Below, piece after piece: positions 1-14,437 of a stretch of 64,000 nt of DNA (the stretch's first letter is position 1; the number at the start of each line of letters is the position of its first letter). Where the stretch lies: the NCBI GenBank assembly GCA_013399015.1, contig VWZX01006105.1, forward strand, positions 2,170,001 to 2,234,000, read 5' to 3'. The position numbers and the translations under genes are program-made. The stretch is from Galbula dea (taxonomy: Eukaryota; Chordata; Aves; Piciformes; Galbulidae). The notes below the pieces were generated by a model, which worked only from the letters and a program-made list of their open reading frames with translations, was not told the DNA's origin and ran no database searches.

Positions 1-86
1 AGCCTTCTCTTTTCTAGGCTGAACAATCCCAACTCCTTTAGCCTATCCCCATAGGGGAGGTGCTCTAGTCCTCTGATCATTAATGA
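1..86 (-). mobile_element. CR1 LINE fragment (ORF2 C-terminal part), cut by the window edge
   Basis: Read on the minus strand, the first 80 or so bases translate without a stop into the CR1 block with the pattern G-L-E-H-L-P-Y ... L-G-L-F-S-L-E-K-R-R, which lies downstream of the reverse transcriptase core. The element's 3' end lies left of the window and its 5' truncation point is near position 86. 5' truncation is the normal fate of CR1 copies. The clean reading frame suggests it is younger than the relics at 50-53 kb. A T-rich low-complexity run follows at about 110-172. Confidence 0.8.
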
Positions 87-3000
87 GAATGATGGTTTTG
101 ATGTTGGGTTTTTTCTTTTCTTTTTTTTTTTACTTTTTTTTGGTTGTTTGGTTGAGGTTTTTTTTATACTTTGAAGTTATTTTTTGGCATCCAGAAACAA
201 TATACAGATATCAATGAACATAATAAGTGGGTTATATTTTCTTCTTGTTAAAGTAGCTATTTTTCTGTTGCCCTTGTAGGAAAGTTAGTTTGCTGTTCTG
301 CTCAGTAGTTTACTTTTAAAGGCTGACTCATTTCAGTTTCTGAATAAAAGTATTTGCTATTGTTCTCATGATGGTACCATAGTGTACCTCTGCTTCCCAA
401 AAGTGCACAGAATTCATCTGTTTTGTGGCTGTAAACACCTTGATCTTACACTTGCATAGCAAATGTTAAAAAAATAACATACAGAGCAACACTAACATAC
501 ATTCCAGTAGAAACCTTTATAAACCAGTCATTTTCCTCTTAAATAACAGCTTTCTAGTTTCTTTCTTGAACAAGAGTTTTTTTGATCAAAAAGGTTTATA
601 TCAGCCTTTTAATAAAAAATAAAGCACTTGGGTACTATCCAAGCTACAGAGTGATTCAAGAAGTGCCTGTGCCAGCCATGCGTAGAGGTCAGAGCATATC
701 AAGCAGGTACTCACTGGACTGAGCTGTAGTGATCTTCCCAGATATATTGCCTTAGACTTTGATGACTTCCAGGTAGAAAAGCAGAATAAACAGCCCTTGT
801 GTCTTTTCCAAAATACAAAGTGTCAAAAATTGCTTCTGTTGATTTAGTAAGGTTTGTTGAAAGATGCTTCTCATCTGCAGCCTTCATAGGATGCACTGGG
901 AACGCATCAGTGATACCTAACATACAGCAGAACTGAGCAGAAAGCAACAACCTATCCATCCCAAACTTTTAAATATCTATATATTTATATATATGTGTGT
1001 TTTTTAATGTCCTGGTTGAGACTGGGCCAAAACCCATCTCTGCACGTTTTTTCCTCAAAGGAATAGTTCCCAGACTGGCAAATACTCCAATGAATAAAGT
1101 ATTTTCTAGGACATAGGAGCCCAACTTTAAATTTCCTTTTGGATTCAGTGATCTTGTTCTTATATATCTCAGGAAATTCTCTTTACACTGGTTAATCACA
1201 TTCAGGAGTCTCACTTACTCAAATTTCATCCAGAAATACTACCCAAACCTGGCACAGATATCCTGATGACTTGCATTACTTTTGCTACATTCAGGAGGAG
1301 AGTTTCAATGTCAGTGAATTATTTATTAAGAAAGTTAGTTTAAAAAAAGTTGCTGGCAAATCTACCAGTCCGGTCATACACACTCAGTCATGAATGAATA
1401 ACCCTGTTCAAGATCATCCAAGCTCATGAAAAACTCTTTTTCCACCCATGTACCTGCCAATGCAGTACAGTCTTTCTCCCAGCTGGCAAGGTGATTCTAG
1501 GTCTTCACAGTTGGCCAGGCTGCTCCTGGTTCTGTAGTTTCCTTACTTAAACCCTAAGCTTCTGCTTCTTACCCTTCATTTCAAAATCTCTTGTCAGGAG
1601 AGTACATCTCCTTTAAATCCATAGGTGGGCCAGTAGTGATCTGTTCTTTGGAAACCTCTCCAGACTTTGTAAGTCTCACAAATCTGTGTTACATATTTTT
1701 GGATAGACTACTGGTACTTCTTGAGGAGCTCCAAAATTTGGAGCTTTGTTTCTTGGATATCTTGGATTTCTTCTTATATAGACAATTTTTTAAAGAAATC
1801 AGAAAATGAAGGTTTTAGGAAATTTTATTCAGCATTACATTAAACCTTATGTATATAGTAAAGCAGCTAGGAAATTTCACCTCACAGATTGCTTTCCCCT
1901 TGCTCAGAGTTGCTACACAGAGCCAGTGGAGGAGCTCCAACTATGCCTGCCCAGGTTTCAGGTAGCCAAAGAGTGTGCAAGCAGATAGGTGTGCTGAGAG
2001 AGCAGAATGGAGCTGATGGCCTCAGTAATCCTGCACAGACTGCAGCTGTGTGGTCCAGAACTGCTCTGCCAGTAGGGTGGGTGGCAGCCGGCTACCCTCT
2101 GGGGTGGGATCTGGCCGTGGGCATCTCACCATCTATGTGCTCACTCTCCCTGCTACAGTTTCTACTCAAAAGCATTTGCACAATGCTACAGGTGGACTTT
2201 TTACAGTGTTAAATAAAAAAAGAAGAGGAGAGCCTATTGATTTTCACATGGTCCTGATCATTTATGAGGAGTGGTAGGAGGTCTATTTCTTTTCCTTTTC
2301 TTTAGAGTTCAGTTTTTAAAATACTGTTCTAGTAAGTTTGTTTTGGTTCTTTCCTCAAGGTGAGACAACAGCAGTAAATTTCCACTCTTACTTATAGACA
2401 AACAATGGCTAATAAAAGTTAAGTCAGATTCAGCCAGTCAAATTCAGTGTGGTTACATCTGTGTAATATTTTGCATTTAAGCTAACATAGCTAAGAAATA
2501 AGTGGCTCAGTGTTTTTGAAAGTCCTTTCAAATACACTCTTAAAATTGAAAATTTATTGGATGTGAGGACTCAGGTAGAGGTGTAACCTACCAGAAAAGA
2601 AAAATAGAAAGGCCCTGAACCTGCTCTCGTAGAGGCCAGGACATCCACCTGCACAAGGACCAATTAAAGTTATTGCATCAACATGCAAATAAGGGGATCA
2701 GCTCAGTCAGATCAGATGCTGGAAGAACAAAGTCCTTAAGCACTCTAAGTTATTACCATTTATTATCTGAAAGCTGAGTGACATGCTTCAAATTTCACTG
2801 ATAAAATTAAACTGTTTTGTCTTCAGCTCAACATTTTCTGAAGAACAGTTTGGTTTGCACATTCATACTGAGAAAACAGCCAGACCTGTTTGCAGAAAAC
2901 TAGGACCTCTCCTAAGGGGACTAGTTCCTTTTACTAACCAGTTCTCCGAAAGGAAAAAGAGATCTCATAGACAATGCACAGATGAGATTGTGTTTCATCC

Positions 3001-6000
3001 TCTCTGTAGCATTCGTAATCAAGCTTCCAGTCCTTCCTGTTTTGAAGACAGTAATTTGATGCAGCTGTGCTGTTGGCACAACATAGTGATGTAAATCTGA
3101 GCTCGCCTGGTTACTTTGGCCCTTAGCTACGACTGAATGCACTTTGCATTTCCAGACCAGCGCTGGCTTTTATGTAAGCACTTCTGATGAAGGTTTGGTT
3201 ACTAGGCTTTTCAGAGATTACTAGGCTATTCAGAAGAAAAATTTCCTGTTGCTGTCCTCCCCTTCCTCAACCAGCAGGAGCCTGTTCCTCCAAAACCAGG
3301 ACTAATACGGAAAGTGTGGAGTACATGCCAAAACCAAAATATTATTGTAAAATATTTACTATGCAAAAGGTATGTAGCAGACTGCATGTGGCATATAGCA
3401 TTAGCCTAGGTTCTTATGACTAATTTATTGAAGGAAACAAAGCATATTATAGGTGTGTGTGTCATAGAACTGTATTTACATGTCAGTCTGGACTTGCTAC
3501 AGACCTAACGAGGTATCGGTGGCCATATTGCTGGTAAGAGGTGAGGGAAATAACACACTTCTTTGGAGTGCAGCATTAGTAAGAATAGTCCAGACAACCC
3601 TTTTATTCCTCCTTCTCTGTGTCAATACCTTATATTGAACTGAAGAAAGCAATTGCTAAATGACAGAGAAAAGGAGTAACTTTACATGGGACTTCTAGGA
3701 GAATCTCAAGAACTGTGTTTTCTGCTTCCTGAAAATTTACTCTTCTGCCAGCTGCACAGCTTCTGATTTGATTTGTCATCCAAAGGAAAATTCCTCTCTG
3801 AAGGTGGGCATCCAGTTTTAAAAATCCACCCTAGGTATACTCGGATTATTTAAGGTATGATTTCAATGCTAGGAGTTTCTTTAAAGCCTTTGGGCCAACA
3901 TTCAGATTAATAATATTAAAATACAGCTATGCCTGATTTTTTTTGAGAGCTCTCTACCTGGAGTTAATGTATAAACTTCACCAAAATGCTGTGCTTAGCA
4001 ATTAAATAAACTTGGAATTGCTTGTTCCCAGTGATGAAATCCCTCACTTCTTTCAGTCATGCTCCTGATATTCATTGCTGTCAATATGAGTTAGGTTCCT
4101 CAGGAGCCTGCAGAGCTCAGGCAGAATGAGGACCTGTGGCATTACACCTTGGTCTTCCCATCACACTTCAGCACTTGTGCTTCTTAGCACTTGAGGCTGA
4201 GAAGCTGAGAAAGCCACTCACTGCTCAGATTTCCAAGGGGCAGGCTCCACTTAGAGACCTGGCCAAACTGTTCCTGAGAAGAGAGTTCTCTGCCAGTGCC
4301 CAGTGAACCTGTTCCTGACTGGCATGACATGAGCTGCAGTCACTTCTTTTTGCAAATGATCAGGGCCTCCAGCTTTCGAATGGTTACATGCCCTTTTGAC
4401 TGAAGCAGTAGAGGAAATTTGCTTTCCATTTTCTTGCTTTAATTTTCTGTGGTTTTGATTTATTTATTTTTATGTGACATATTGTGCAATGTTGGGTAAT
4501 ACCTTCCTAGCTATGTCACTGTTCTTGCCAGTTAACCTTATTAAGGCTGCTGCTAATTTCTTCCCTCTGTCATGCATTCCTGCCTCTTTCCAAGGTGAGG
4601 TGGGGGTAGAGGCTTTCCCCAAGGCACTGGTGCAGTGCGTAGCCTAGGGGGCCACCCTAGCACTCCACTGGAGTATTTCAGTGGGGACTATGCACTTCAA
4701 GAGCTGCTTCATCACCACGATACATGCATCTTGAATATCTCTAATGTAACCAAAAGTATGCTTGTGGATCAATTCAGCTCCCACTGAGTTTGATGAAATG
4801 TTTTTCATTGGTTTCTAATGAAATTTGGATGACAAACATTTTTGCACAGAAGGCTTGTCTCTAGCCTACAGGGAGGAGAAACTTCCACGTGGTTTCTCCT
4901 TTTCACATAGTGCTATTTCCACAAATCTTGCAAATACGTTTATGGTTTATGTTGTAAAGGAGACCAGCCAGTCCATAGACTTTTAACTGGCAGTGTCAGC
5001 TCCCCGGCCCTGTGGGTGTAGCTATTCAGTGTTATAACATTCAAAATAATTATACCTTTGAAATACTTCATTTGAAGTTGCAATAACTTTCTTTCATGAA
5101 CTGTTTTTAATTATTGTACTTCAAGTGACAAATTAAATGTCATTTGAAGCAATTATACCAAATACTCAAAAAAATTATAGATAGGTATGTCAATTAATAT
5201 AATTAAGTCAAAAGTTACATTTCACAGCTGATTCAGCTTTTCCATTACAGCCATGAAATTTCTCGAGTTGAAAGGAACATTTGAATATGTAGCAAACCTG
5301 AACACTGAAGAACTTACTTATTTTTATTCATTTATTAGACAAGTTGGGAAGTACATGACTGATCTTACATGAATAAGAAGTAATAATATAGTATTCTTTT
5401 TTCAGAAGCTTTTTTTTTATGCATTTAACATCAATAATTTTGTTTGTCAAAGCTCTATAAAGGAGCTCCTTGTTCCCAAGCCTCCACCCTTGCTTCATGG
5501 AAAAAGCAAATAAACATATTCTAAAGGGATTTATATGTTAGTTTTGCTTTCACAATGGATATAATGTAGACATTCAAGTGAGGCAACAGCATGTTAACTT
5601 GGTGCATTCTAAATAGCCCCTAAAACACTGCTACCTTTTATTGGAACACTTGATTAGTGAGGATCTGGGGTCAGTAATCTTCTCTTCCTTAGAAAGAAAA
5701 ACAGGTCATGAAGGCTGATATCTTTGATGTGCAAGGTTCTCCACCTCTGAACACAGGCAGACCAAGTGAGTATGCTTTCTTTGCTTATTGCTTTGAAAGT
5801 CCTCAGTGTACTTCAGTGTGCTTCTCTATCTTGTATTTACACTTCTCAGACTTGTTTTCTTGACTGTCAAAGAAACTGCCTGGTCTACCTGGTTAAGCAT
5901 TTGCTCAGCCTTGCTGTATTCTTGTGTTTTGGTTGACATCACCTGGAAGTTAGATGGTCTTTTTTAAATGCAAGGGGATAGATCAGTCATAGCACATAGC

Positions 6001-9000
6001 AGACCCCAAACCATTCTTGCACAGCTGTGTTCAATGTTACTTACAGAGAACAGCCAATATTATCCAGGGGATACCTGTACATGACAAGTGGTGTAAAGGT
6101 GCATGAGAAACTGCATGATACTGCACAAGATGCCAGCAGAGAAATGCAAGACAGCAAATAACTCTCCTCAGTCACCTGGGGAACAATATTGCAATCTCCA
6201 AATATGGCACAGGTCCTCAAAAACAAAACTAAAAGAGTAGTTTTCTGTTTGTTTGGGGTTTTTTACAGCACTGTCATTTAACAAGATAAAAATCAATGAT
6301 AGTGGCATCAAGTGTAATCCTGTGAGCTTTTCAACCTTCCCATGGATTCTAAGGTTTTCTTACACTGTAATAATGCACCAATAGTCAAAAAAAAATATCC
6401 ACAGTTCTGAGAAGTATTGCACATTGACAAAGTTAAGGGGAGAGAACTTGAGCCATAGATAGAATCTAGAATTCTTGAAAGCTGCTGAAATTACAGCACA
6501 AGAGACAGGTGGTACTCATTTATTCACAGATCAAATTCCATGTGTTTTGTCTTCTCTCCTTGCTGGTTAGTTTCCATAATCAAAAATAAAAATCATCTCA
6601 AAGGAATGTATATTTTGCTTTTGCTTTCCTATGAAAACATTACTCCCTTATGCTCTTCTAAGGGATGAGTTACAGTGTTTGACCTATGGCTTGTAGCCCA
6701 ATGTGGGTTGCAGGTGCTGAGATACCATAGTAATGACAGCTATGGTGTAAACACCCTTATAGATAAATACAAAGGGTAACCCAGAGACAAAAATAATGTT
6801 TCAGAAAACTAACAGTGCAAGAAACTGTGAAAAAACAGGGATTAACTCTACTGTAACATATCCCATACTGATAGCCAGAGTTTCACATTTGTCTCAGTGG
6901 TGACGTGAACAGTTTAAAGAATAAATGTAAATATATTTTAAAATGTGCATGTCAAAAAAGATTCATCTAGATGCAAAATTAGAGATCCATGCCCTTTTAA
7001 ATGATAATGAAGAAATGTGCATGCATTTGGCTTTGCTGGAAAGCTGGCTGTATTTGCAGTTGATTTTGAAATGTGCAAAGAAGGCAGGTCAAAAGACTCT
7101 TCTCCAAACAATTTGTTCAATGAATAATGATAAAACTTAGTGACTCTAGTATATGCTGAATAATACCTAACCAGCTGAGGAACTCAACTGAAAAAAAGGG
7201 GAATGTGATGTCTATGTTTATTTTATTCAGTATTAAAAGTAACTAAAAGTCAAAAAGAGAAAAATAAAGCCACATTATAATCAGAAGAAAAATAAAGCCT
7301 TAGAAAAATATGTCTGAAAGCACAAAGGTATTGATATGAAAATTAGCATACTTTCATAAACAGGCATAAGGATTTTTTAATTAGTCTCTTGAGACTAATA
7401 GGATGTTCAGCTATCTCGTGGACCCATATTTCTCCTTATGATTTGTCATTACTACTTAGAATAAAAAATAAAATACATCCAAAAAAAGAATTCCTACAGA
7501 AAGTTAAATGTCTTATTAGGACACACAAAATGATATTAAAATGTATTTATTCATTAAAAATTAGGAAACATAAAAGAACAAAGGTATTTTGACATGTAGT
7601 TGCCCTTCAACACCTTGAACCAGTCCTGTGAAAGGTTGGTTTACTTCAGTAAAATAGTAAGAAAATATTTTGAAGGGGCTTTGAGAACAGTGAATTTAGG
7701 GCCTGATCTTTGTTCGGGCTGATGATACCTAAGTGAAGTAATTAAATCGGTGGCAGAAAAGCGTTGGCATTCGTGATACTGCAGTCATCACTTGACAGTC
7801 TAGGGAGAATTCAAATGCTTCTCTGTTTATAGTGAAATGTCTTTTTATTATCATGCTATTGTTTTGGTTCCAACTGAATGGCAATTGGTGTGCCTAGAAT
7901 TTATATGTATAATTTTTTTTGCACTTTTTAATTGACAGCACACTGCTTTAGTTGATAGAATCTTGAAAATAGCTCACCTCTGAAAAAGAGCAGCCAGAAA
8001 TCTGGGACATTGCTTTGCTAAGTTATACACTCTGTTGCTCTAATAACAGACAAAATAAAAATTAATTTTAAAAAGATACATCAGCTTTCCCCTCTCATTT
8101 TTTCCCCATATTTTAAGACTACTAGAACATGTTTTAGCATTCACAGTGTTTTCCATCTCTTTGACAGACAGCAGCATAAAGCTTTCATTAGCTTGACCCT
8201 GTAATATTCAAAGTAAGCAAGGGTTTCTGGGCAACATGTTCACATAACGGAAAGGTCTTCATAAATGTGATATCAGAAAGATCTAGCAAGCCAGTCTGAA
8301 GGCAGCTGAAGAAAACAACCTAACTGTCTTCAGCCTTCCTCTTACTAGGCAAAGCATTTGCTTTTCAGTAGTTCTCAACTAATTTTTATTCATCAGGATC
8401 CTACTACTACATCAAGCTCCCACTACATTTCTCTGCAGGGCAAAAGCAGCCTTATGGTTGGTGAAACTTGGCAGAACAAGATAAAAGCCCTTTAGTTGTC
8501 TTTGATCTCCCCCACTGTTTCTGTTTCCTAACCAGGTAGGTGTTATGTACATAAGAATAACCAAATCAAATATATGAATTAAATTATAATGGTGACTGAT
8601 ATTAGCTAGAATATCTGACATTATTTGTCCATCTACAACCAGATCCTCTTTCTTGTAATGTTTATTGAAGTATTTTGTCAAATAGGAACACTTTTTCTCC
8701 TTATTGAAAACCCAGTTTCATTTCCTGAGTTTCATTTCCCTATCTTCTGTCTGACTTTAATAATACCTGTTGATTATAGGTTAATTTATAAACATTTAAT
8801 TAAGCCTAGAAATAGGCTGAGCAAATTCCGTCATACGCCACAGCCCTACATGACAGGACATATTTCCTTGTACCTATCTGGTAGATAGGTATCTGAAGTG
8901 TAAATAGAACAAGAAACTTGTCAATGAAATCAGGGCAATCAGTTGTGACTGCCAAGGAAATATTTTCATGCCAAATTTTTGTTTCTCAGTCATACCTACT

Positions 9001-11849
9001 CAAAGTGTGTAAAATAGTGAAAAATAAATCTCAGGGAAATATTTCACAAATAATAAATGTTTTGTCAAACTTCTACTGAAAAAGTTGAGTGCTCCATGCA
9101 AAATATTACACCTTTACCTGAATAAATTCCATAATAAGAAGCTTGAGTAACATATTTCATGGTTATGCTCTAGAAGTTGATTAGCCATGAAAGGACAGTT
9201 TAGCCATCTCTCCCTCAGATATCTTATTTTAAACCACAGCAAACATGTACCACACATGGACAGCAATATAAAATTAAGCTTACTGCATTAGAGCTTTCTG
9301 GCTGCTACATACTTAAGATTAAGCATAAACATGCCAGTAAAATTCTTTCTCCTGGTGCTGCTAGTGAGGTTTATACACATTCCTTCTTCAAAGAAAATTA
9401 TTTGAGATAGGTTACCAAATCTCTATCAAACTCATACCTCTGTCAAAGGTTTTTCCAGTGTCCTTGCTACTCTTCTCCAAGTTGACTGTGTGAGTAAATG
9501 GCTGATATTCTACCTTAGGCCCACAATTTCTTGGTCAATACTGTATACATTCAGTTTCAATGACTGAGTTATAAAGAGTGGGTATAATGAAATTCTGATG
9601 GAGCATTACCTATGGCAGTAGGAATGATTACTTGGACAAAACACAAGCATCAGTAGTAGGTTTTCCTTGTACTTGTTTTAAATGTTAAGCACATTTTCAT
9701 CTTTGTAGTAAACCAAATAGATTGATTATAAGCAAATTTCATAACAGAAGAATGAGACAGGCATGAAAATGTGAAAGTCTTATCTCCTGTCAGCCTTAAA
9801 CAATCATCTATTATCTGAGTTGCTCTGAAATTCTAATTTATTCAAGTTCTCTGAATCCCAATGGATTTTTCAGATATTGATTTGAATATGACTGCACACA
9901 ATTAAAACAAATTCTTTCCCAAGAGTCTATGAAGCTGTTTACCATTTTTCCTCAACAGCTAGCTGTAACAATTTACCAGTGCAGAGCCTTGTAACTTTTT
10001 CATTTGTTAAATGCACTGAAACAATTACTTTTGTTTCAGTTGTCAGCTGTGAAGCTAATATATATTTCTTGTTTTTTTATATATTGTACATTTGTTCTGT
10101 TATGTGTTAAATGACAACTGCCATTCTATATTAAAATACTTTTCTTCTTTGGCCTTTAAAGTCTCCTTTCTCACACAGACCCAACAACAAGTTTCCAAAC
10201 AGTCTTCCTTAATTATAAAGATAACCAAGAAAACACTGAGAGTGATTTGAACTGATGACAGGGCATAAGAGAGTAAGATGTGGGTATAAAGACAGTAAGA
10301 AAACAGGGATAAGTTCACCAAGCAACAGTTCCTAGGCACTTAACCCAAAGCAAATAGACCTCTGCTTCTTAAGAGTTTTTAAGTACATATCAGCCTTATG
10401 AAAGATAAGTAAGCTTTCTGCTTGCTGGTAGAGGTGGAGCCCTTTGAGAGTCTTCAAAGTAAGTATCTTTTGTAAAAGCAGTGTATAGAGTTGTTCATGC
10501 TTGAAGGTCTCAAAGTCAAGAAGCCTTGGCATCTCCATGAGTCAATTTAAAGTCCCTGTACAATAAGTAGCAGTAAGCTCAGGATTTCCCAGCAGGAACC
10601 TCAGCCTGCTGAGGATTCAGACTGCTGAGTTCTCTAGACAGTAAGCATGTATCTTATAATGCTGTAATTTAAAATGTTAAGCTCAAAGGTTCAGAAGAAG
10701 GAAGGGGAGAGGTGAGTCTACCTGACACACATGAACGACAGCATATTTAGATAGCAATTCTGATCAAATGAAGGAAATCTTTAAATTTGATTTGGAGAGG
10801 ATTTGGGATAAATTTGGGAGAATGAAAAGGTAGATTTCTACACACAGATGTGGACTGGGAAAGGGAGGAAATAGGGAATTACACCAGTCATAATTTAGAT
10901 AAGAGGAAGAATAATGGGGAAAATAAACATGTTTATTCACAAATTTCAGGAGTATGAAAGTTAATAGAAAGAACTACAACCTTTAGAGTACCTATAAAGC
11001 TATGATATACATGACACCAAGACTTGATGATACAGAACACTGGAACTGTTACAGGAAAACACGGTTTGCTTAATAAATACAGATTGAATAAATGAGAGGA
11101 AAGACTATATCACTTAATTAAGATTCTATATAGTAATTATGACATCTTAAAAGATACAAGAAACAGACTTGCTGAAAATTTATCAGTAAAAGAAAATGGT
11201 TGAAATAAAAAAAATCAAAGTAAATGTCCATCACAGATCACTTAATGAAAAAGATTTTCTTTTTTAAGCATCTGTGGAAGGCATATAAAGGGTAGTAACT
11301 TGAAGTAATCGAAAACTGTGTCAATACATGTCTATAGGAAAAGCATTATAGGATGAGATAAACCATCCTTCAAACTCTTAGAAATGAAAAAGGGAGAGAT
11401 AAATTCATGTTTCAAAGTTGTAAGATTTTATCAGGGTCACAGTAACACCCTGAAAAATGGGAAGGTTTTGATACTCTCATCCTTATGCAGAAAAAAAACA
11501 GAGGGAATGGCCAGCAAGGTAAGTAGGACTGTCAACTGCCCCAGTGTATGCTAGGCTGCAGTCCCATCTAATATATTCCTTGAGCTAGGAATAAGCTACA
11601 TTATTCTTGCTTATGTGTGCATACAGTCCGTGGTTCTCAAATGATGTTGAAAATATATTGAACTTCAATGTCTGTCTCTGTATAGATTGCATCTCAAATG
11701 CATCTGTACATATCAAAGGTAAATAATGCAATAGAAACCGGTCAATCAATAGCCTCATTAAAGTAATTGCTGTGCTTAAAGAGGAAATATTTTGTGTATT
11801 TTGTGGTATTTTTATACTCTGTGTGGTTCCCAGTAAGAAAGGAAGTACA

Positions 11850-11884
<35 letters not shown>

Positions 11885-12479
11885 GTGAGCATATAAAATT
11901 TCAGTTCAAGAATTTTGTTCAAGGAAAAGGACACCTGGAGAACTTGACTATTTTAAATGATTAGTTCCTAACTCTAAAACTATCCTGCTGCCTGTATGGT
12001 TCATCTCTCAGGGGCACTCATGAGTCTGCAGAGTTCTCATTCACTTAGCTGCAAAAGTTTAGATATAGGTTTGTGATGAGATGACTGATTGGTCGGAAAT
12101 AGAAAGTGAGGAAAAATGACTGAAAATTAGCATAGAGAAAAAAAATATTTTTAATATAAATAGATATTTTTTCTCAGGAAAATTAAGTGTTAGAAGAAAA
12201 TTAATAGAAGAAAATGAATGATACATTTTTAAAAGCCCTCAACACCAGGACTTGCAGGTAAGGCTTCTTAATAAGGTCGTGTGAAAATTAATGCATGATG
12301 TGAGATTGGACTATTGTTGTGAAATGGTGGCCTGCCCCAAAATGAACAAATGAGAGAGAGTAATCATAGAAGCAGACTTATATTGCTGCATTAATTACTC
12401 TTTGGTGTCCGAGTGTTTTTTCAAAGCAAAAACCAAAAGGTATTAAAAAAGGACAAGTGTAAAATGGGGGTAAAAAGAG
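87..12479. other. Intergenic, AT-rich, no gene seen
   Basis: No open frame here resembles a known protein, and the short frames present lack codon structure or splice context. Visible items are T-rich low complexity near 110-172, a 19-bp near-perfect palindrome at 1727-1745 (9-bp arms), an octamer ATGCAAAT near 2683, a 9-bp-arm hairpin at 10016-10039 and a TG/TA microsatellite at 11.85 kb. A slightly more GC-rich patch at about 1,890-2,200 has no recognised homology. The 5.0-5.3 kb stretch is very AT-rich with several TAAT-type sites and could be a conserved noncoding element, but nothing in one sequence can prove that. Confidence 0.6.
11849..11886. repeat. (TG)n(TA)n microsatellite
   Basis: A compound dinucleotide run: about eight TG units followed directly by about nine TA units. 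It is likely polymorphic in length. Confidence 0.95.
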
Positions 12480-13289
12480 AAGTTTAAAAAACAATCAGAA
12501 AGAAGAAAAGAAAAAAGCACAGAATTATTTTAAGAGGCAGACTAAAACTGTACCAGAAATAAAAAGAAAACAGAAAGGAAGTAATTTTCCAGTGCTACAT
12601 AGAAAAAGATAACACTGGGTGACTCAGAGAAAGAAACAGCACTCCAGTCCTTATTTGCATCATTTTTTTCAAAAAAAAAAAAAAGAACATAAACTAAAAA
12701 TCAAGTTAAATCTTAATTAGATAAGTAATAAACTTACTGTCAGTTCAGAAAAGAGGAGTGCAGGTTCAAAAAGAAAAGATGAAATCACTGCTTTCCACTC
12801 CATGGTTTGTGGTAAAATTGTTGACTGCAATATATTTCGTCCATGGTAAGTTTAAACATAGATAAAACTGAGGCCAATGAGAACAAAACGATTGTGTTGC
12901 CAAAGCACACTACTTCCTTAAGATTGATATCATGGGCTAGAGACAAACAAAATTCAGAGATTTTAGATAAGATAGTGTATTAAACTCAGCAAGCTGAATG
13001 GGTCACTGGAGATCATTTCAGCAAGGCCTCAGAGCTGTCTCTTAGACCTTGATCGTTATCTTTGAAGGATAGGATGAGGTAGGGAAAGTCCCAGATGACT
13101 GGAGAAAGTTAAGCAATATACCTCTCTTTAAAAATTTGGTCATAGTAAGCCTCAGGTATTATACACTTTTTCCTTGAGAATTTTGGAACAAGTTGTTGGA
13201 AACTATTTGCAAGTGACCTAGAAGGTAACAAAATGTAGTTGTTTTGGTTTGGTTTTTTTTAATGTTAACTGACCTAATTGACATGATGG
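12480..13289 (+). mobile_element. Old CR1 LINE relic, 5' part (interrupted by LTR)
   Basis: Heavily decayed, but translation in shifting + strand frames gives CR1 ORF2 landmarks in the right order. Near 12,610-12,665 there is an S-L-F-A-S-F-F block, the counterpart of F-F-A-S-V-F. Near 13,080-13,130 comes P-D-D-W followed by a hydrophobic/lysine stretch, the usual 'D-W-K-K-...-I-F-K-K' region. Near 13,175-13,200 comes I-L-E-Q-V-V, the counterpart of 'I-M-E-Q-I-L'. The sequence then breaks off at an LTR insertion at 13,290 and resumes at 14,433. Many stops and frameshifts are present, so this is not coding. The left boundary is uncertain; an A/K-rich stretch from about 12,400 may also belong. 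Confidence 0.6.
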
Positions 13290-13294
13290 AAGGC
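13290..13294. repeat. Target-site duplication AAGGC, left copy
   Basis: The five bases AAGGC sit immediately outside the TG end of the LTR and are repeated exactly at 14,433-14,437. A 5-bp duplication is the length typical of ERVL-class integrases. Confidence 0.85.
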
Positions 13295-14432
13295 TGTGGT
13301 GGTTTGACCCTGGCTGAACACTGGTGCTCACCAAAGCTTCTCTATTCACTCCCTTCCTCAGCTGGACAGGGGAGAGCAAAACACAAGGTCGAGGTAAAGA
13401 CATGTAGAGTTCATTCACCAGTTACCATCACATGCAAAAAAGACTTGACTTGTGGTAATTAATTTAATTTATTACCAATCAAATCAGAGCAGGATAATGA
13501 GAAACAAAAACTAAATCTTAAAAACATCTTTTTTGTCACCCCTCACTTCTTCCTGGGCTCAACATTAATCCTGATTTCTCTAACTCTTCCCCCTGAAGAA
13601 CACAGGGGGATGGGAATCAAGATTGTGGTTGGTTCATCACATGTCTCTGATTCTCCTTCCTCCTCAGGGAAGACTCCTCACACTCTTTCTTGGCTCCAGT
13701 GTGTGGTCCCTCCCACAGGACATAGCTCTCCATGAACTTCTCCAACATGATTTCTTTCCATGGGCTACAGTTCTTCATGAGCTGCCCTAGTGTGGGTCTT
13801 TTCCACAGGATGCAGTCCTTCAAGAACAGACAGCTTCTCCATAGTCCCCCATGAGACCACAAGTCATGCCAGACACCTTGCTATAGCAAGGGCTCCTCTC
13901 TCTCCACAGGTCCACAGGTCCCACCAGGATCATGTTTCAGCATCTGCTTCCCATGGAGTCACAGCCTCCTTCAGGCATCCACCTGCTCCAGTGTGGGGTC
14001 CTTCATGGGCTGCAGGTGGATATTTTCTGCACCATTAGCTTCCATGGGTTGCAAGGGGGGCAGCCTGACTCAATATGTTCTTCACCATTGGCTGCAGGGG
14101 AATCTCTGCTCCAGCAGCTAGAGCACCTCCTCCTGCTCCTTCTTCACCTACCTTAGTGACTGAAGAGTTATTTTTCCCACGTTCTCACTCCTCCCTCCTC
14201 TGGCTACTGTTCCACTGCAGGGTTGTTGGGTTTTTTTCCTGTTCTTAAATATGTTATCACAGAAGCATTACCATCATTGCCAGTGGGCTTGGACTTGGCC
14301 AGTGGCAGGTCTGTCTTGGAGCCAGTTAGCATTGACTGTGTTGGGCATTAGGGAAGGTTCTAGCAGCTTCTCACAGAAACCACCCTTGTAGCCCCCACTG
14401 CTACCAAAACTGTGCCACACAAACACAATACA
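13295..14432 (-). mobile_element. Complete solo LTR of an ERVL-type endogenous retrovirus
   Basis: The 1,138-bp element begins TGTGGTGG on the + strand, ends AATACA, and is flanked by perfect AAGGC duplications. No internal gag/pol and no second LTR are present, so it is a solo LTR left by recombination. I recognise the sequence as a bird ERVL LTR family. Orientation is minus: a TATA-like stretch reads on the minus strand at about 14,243-14,255, and an AATAAA signal reads on the minus strand at 13,468-13,473. The middle (about 13,690-14,110) is built of degenerate repeated units with the pattern CCAG-TGTGGG-TCC ... CATGGGCTGCAG, characteristic of the family. It inserted into an older CR1 relic. 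The divergence looks moderate, but I cannot date it without a consensus. Confidence 0.88.
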
Positions 14433-14437
14433 AAGGC
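14433..14437. repeat. Target-site duplication AAGGC, right copy
   Basis: Exact repeat of the five bases at 13,290-13,294, directly abutting the CA end of the LTR. Confidence 0.85.

Noticed and set aside
1889..2277. GC-richer stretch with overlapping frames.
   Set aside because: No protein family, no codon bias and no repeat match that I recognise.
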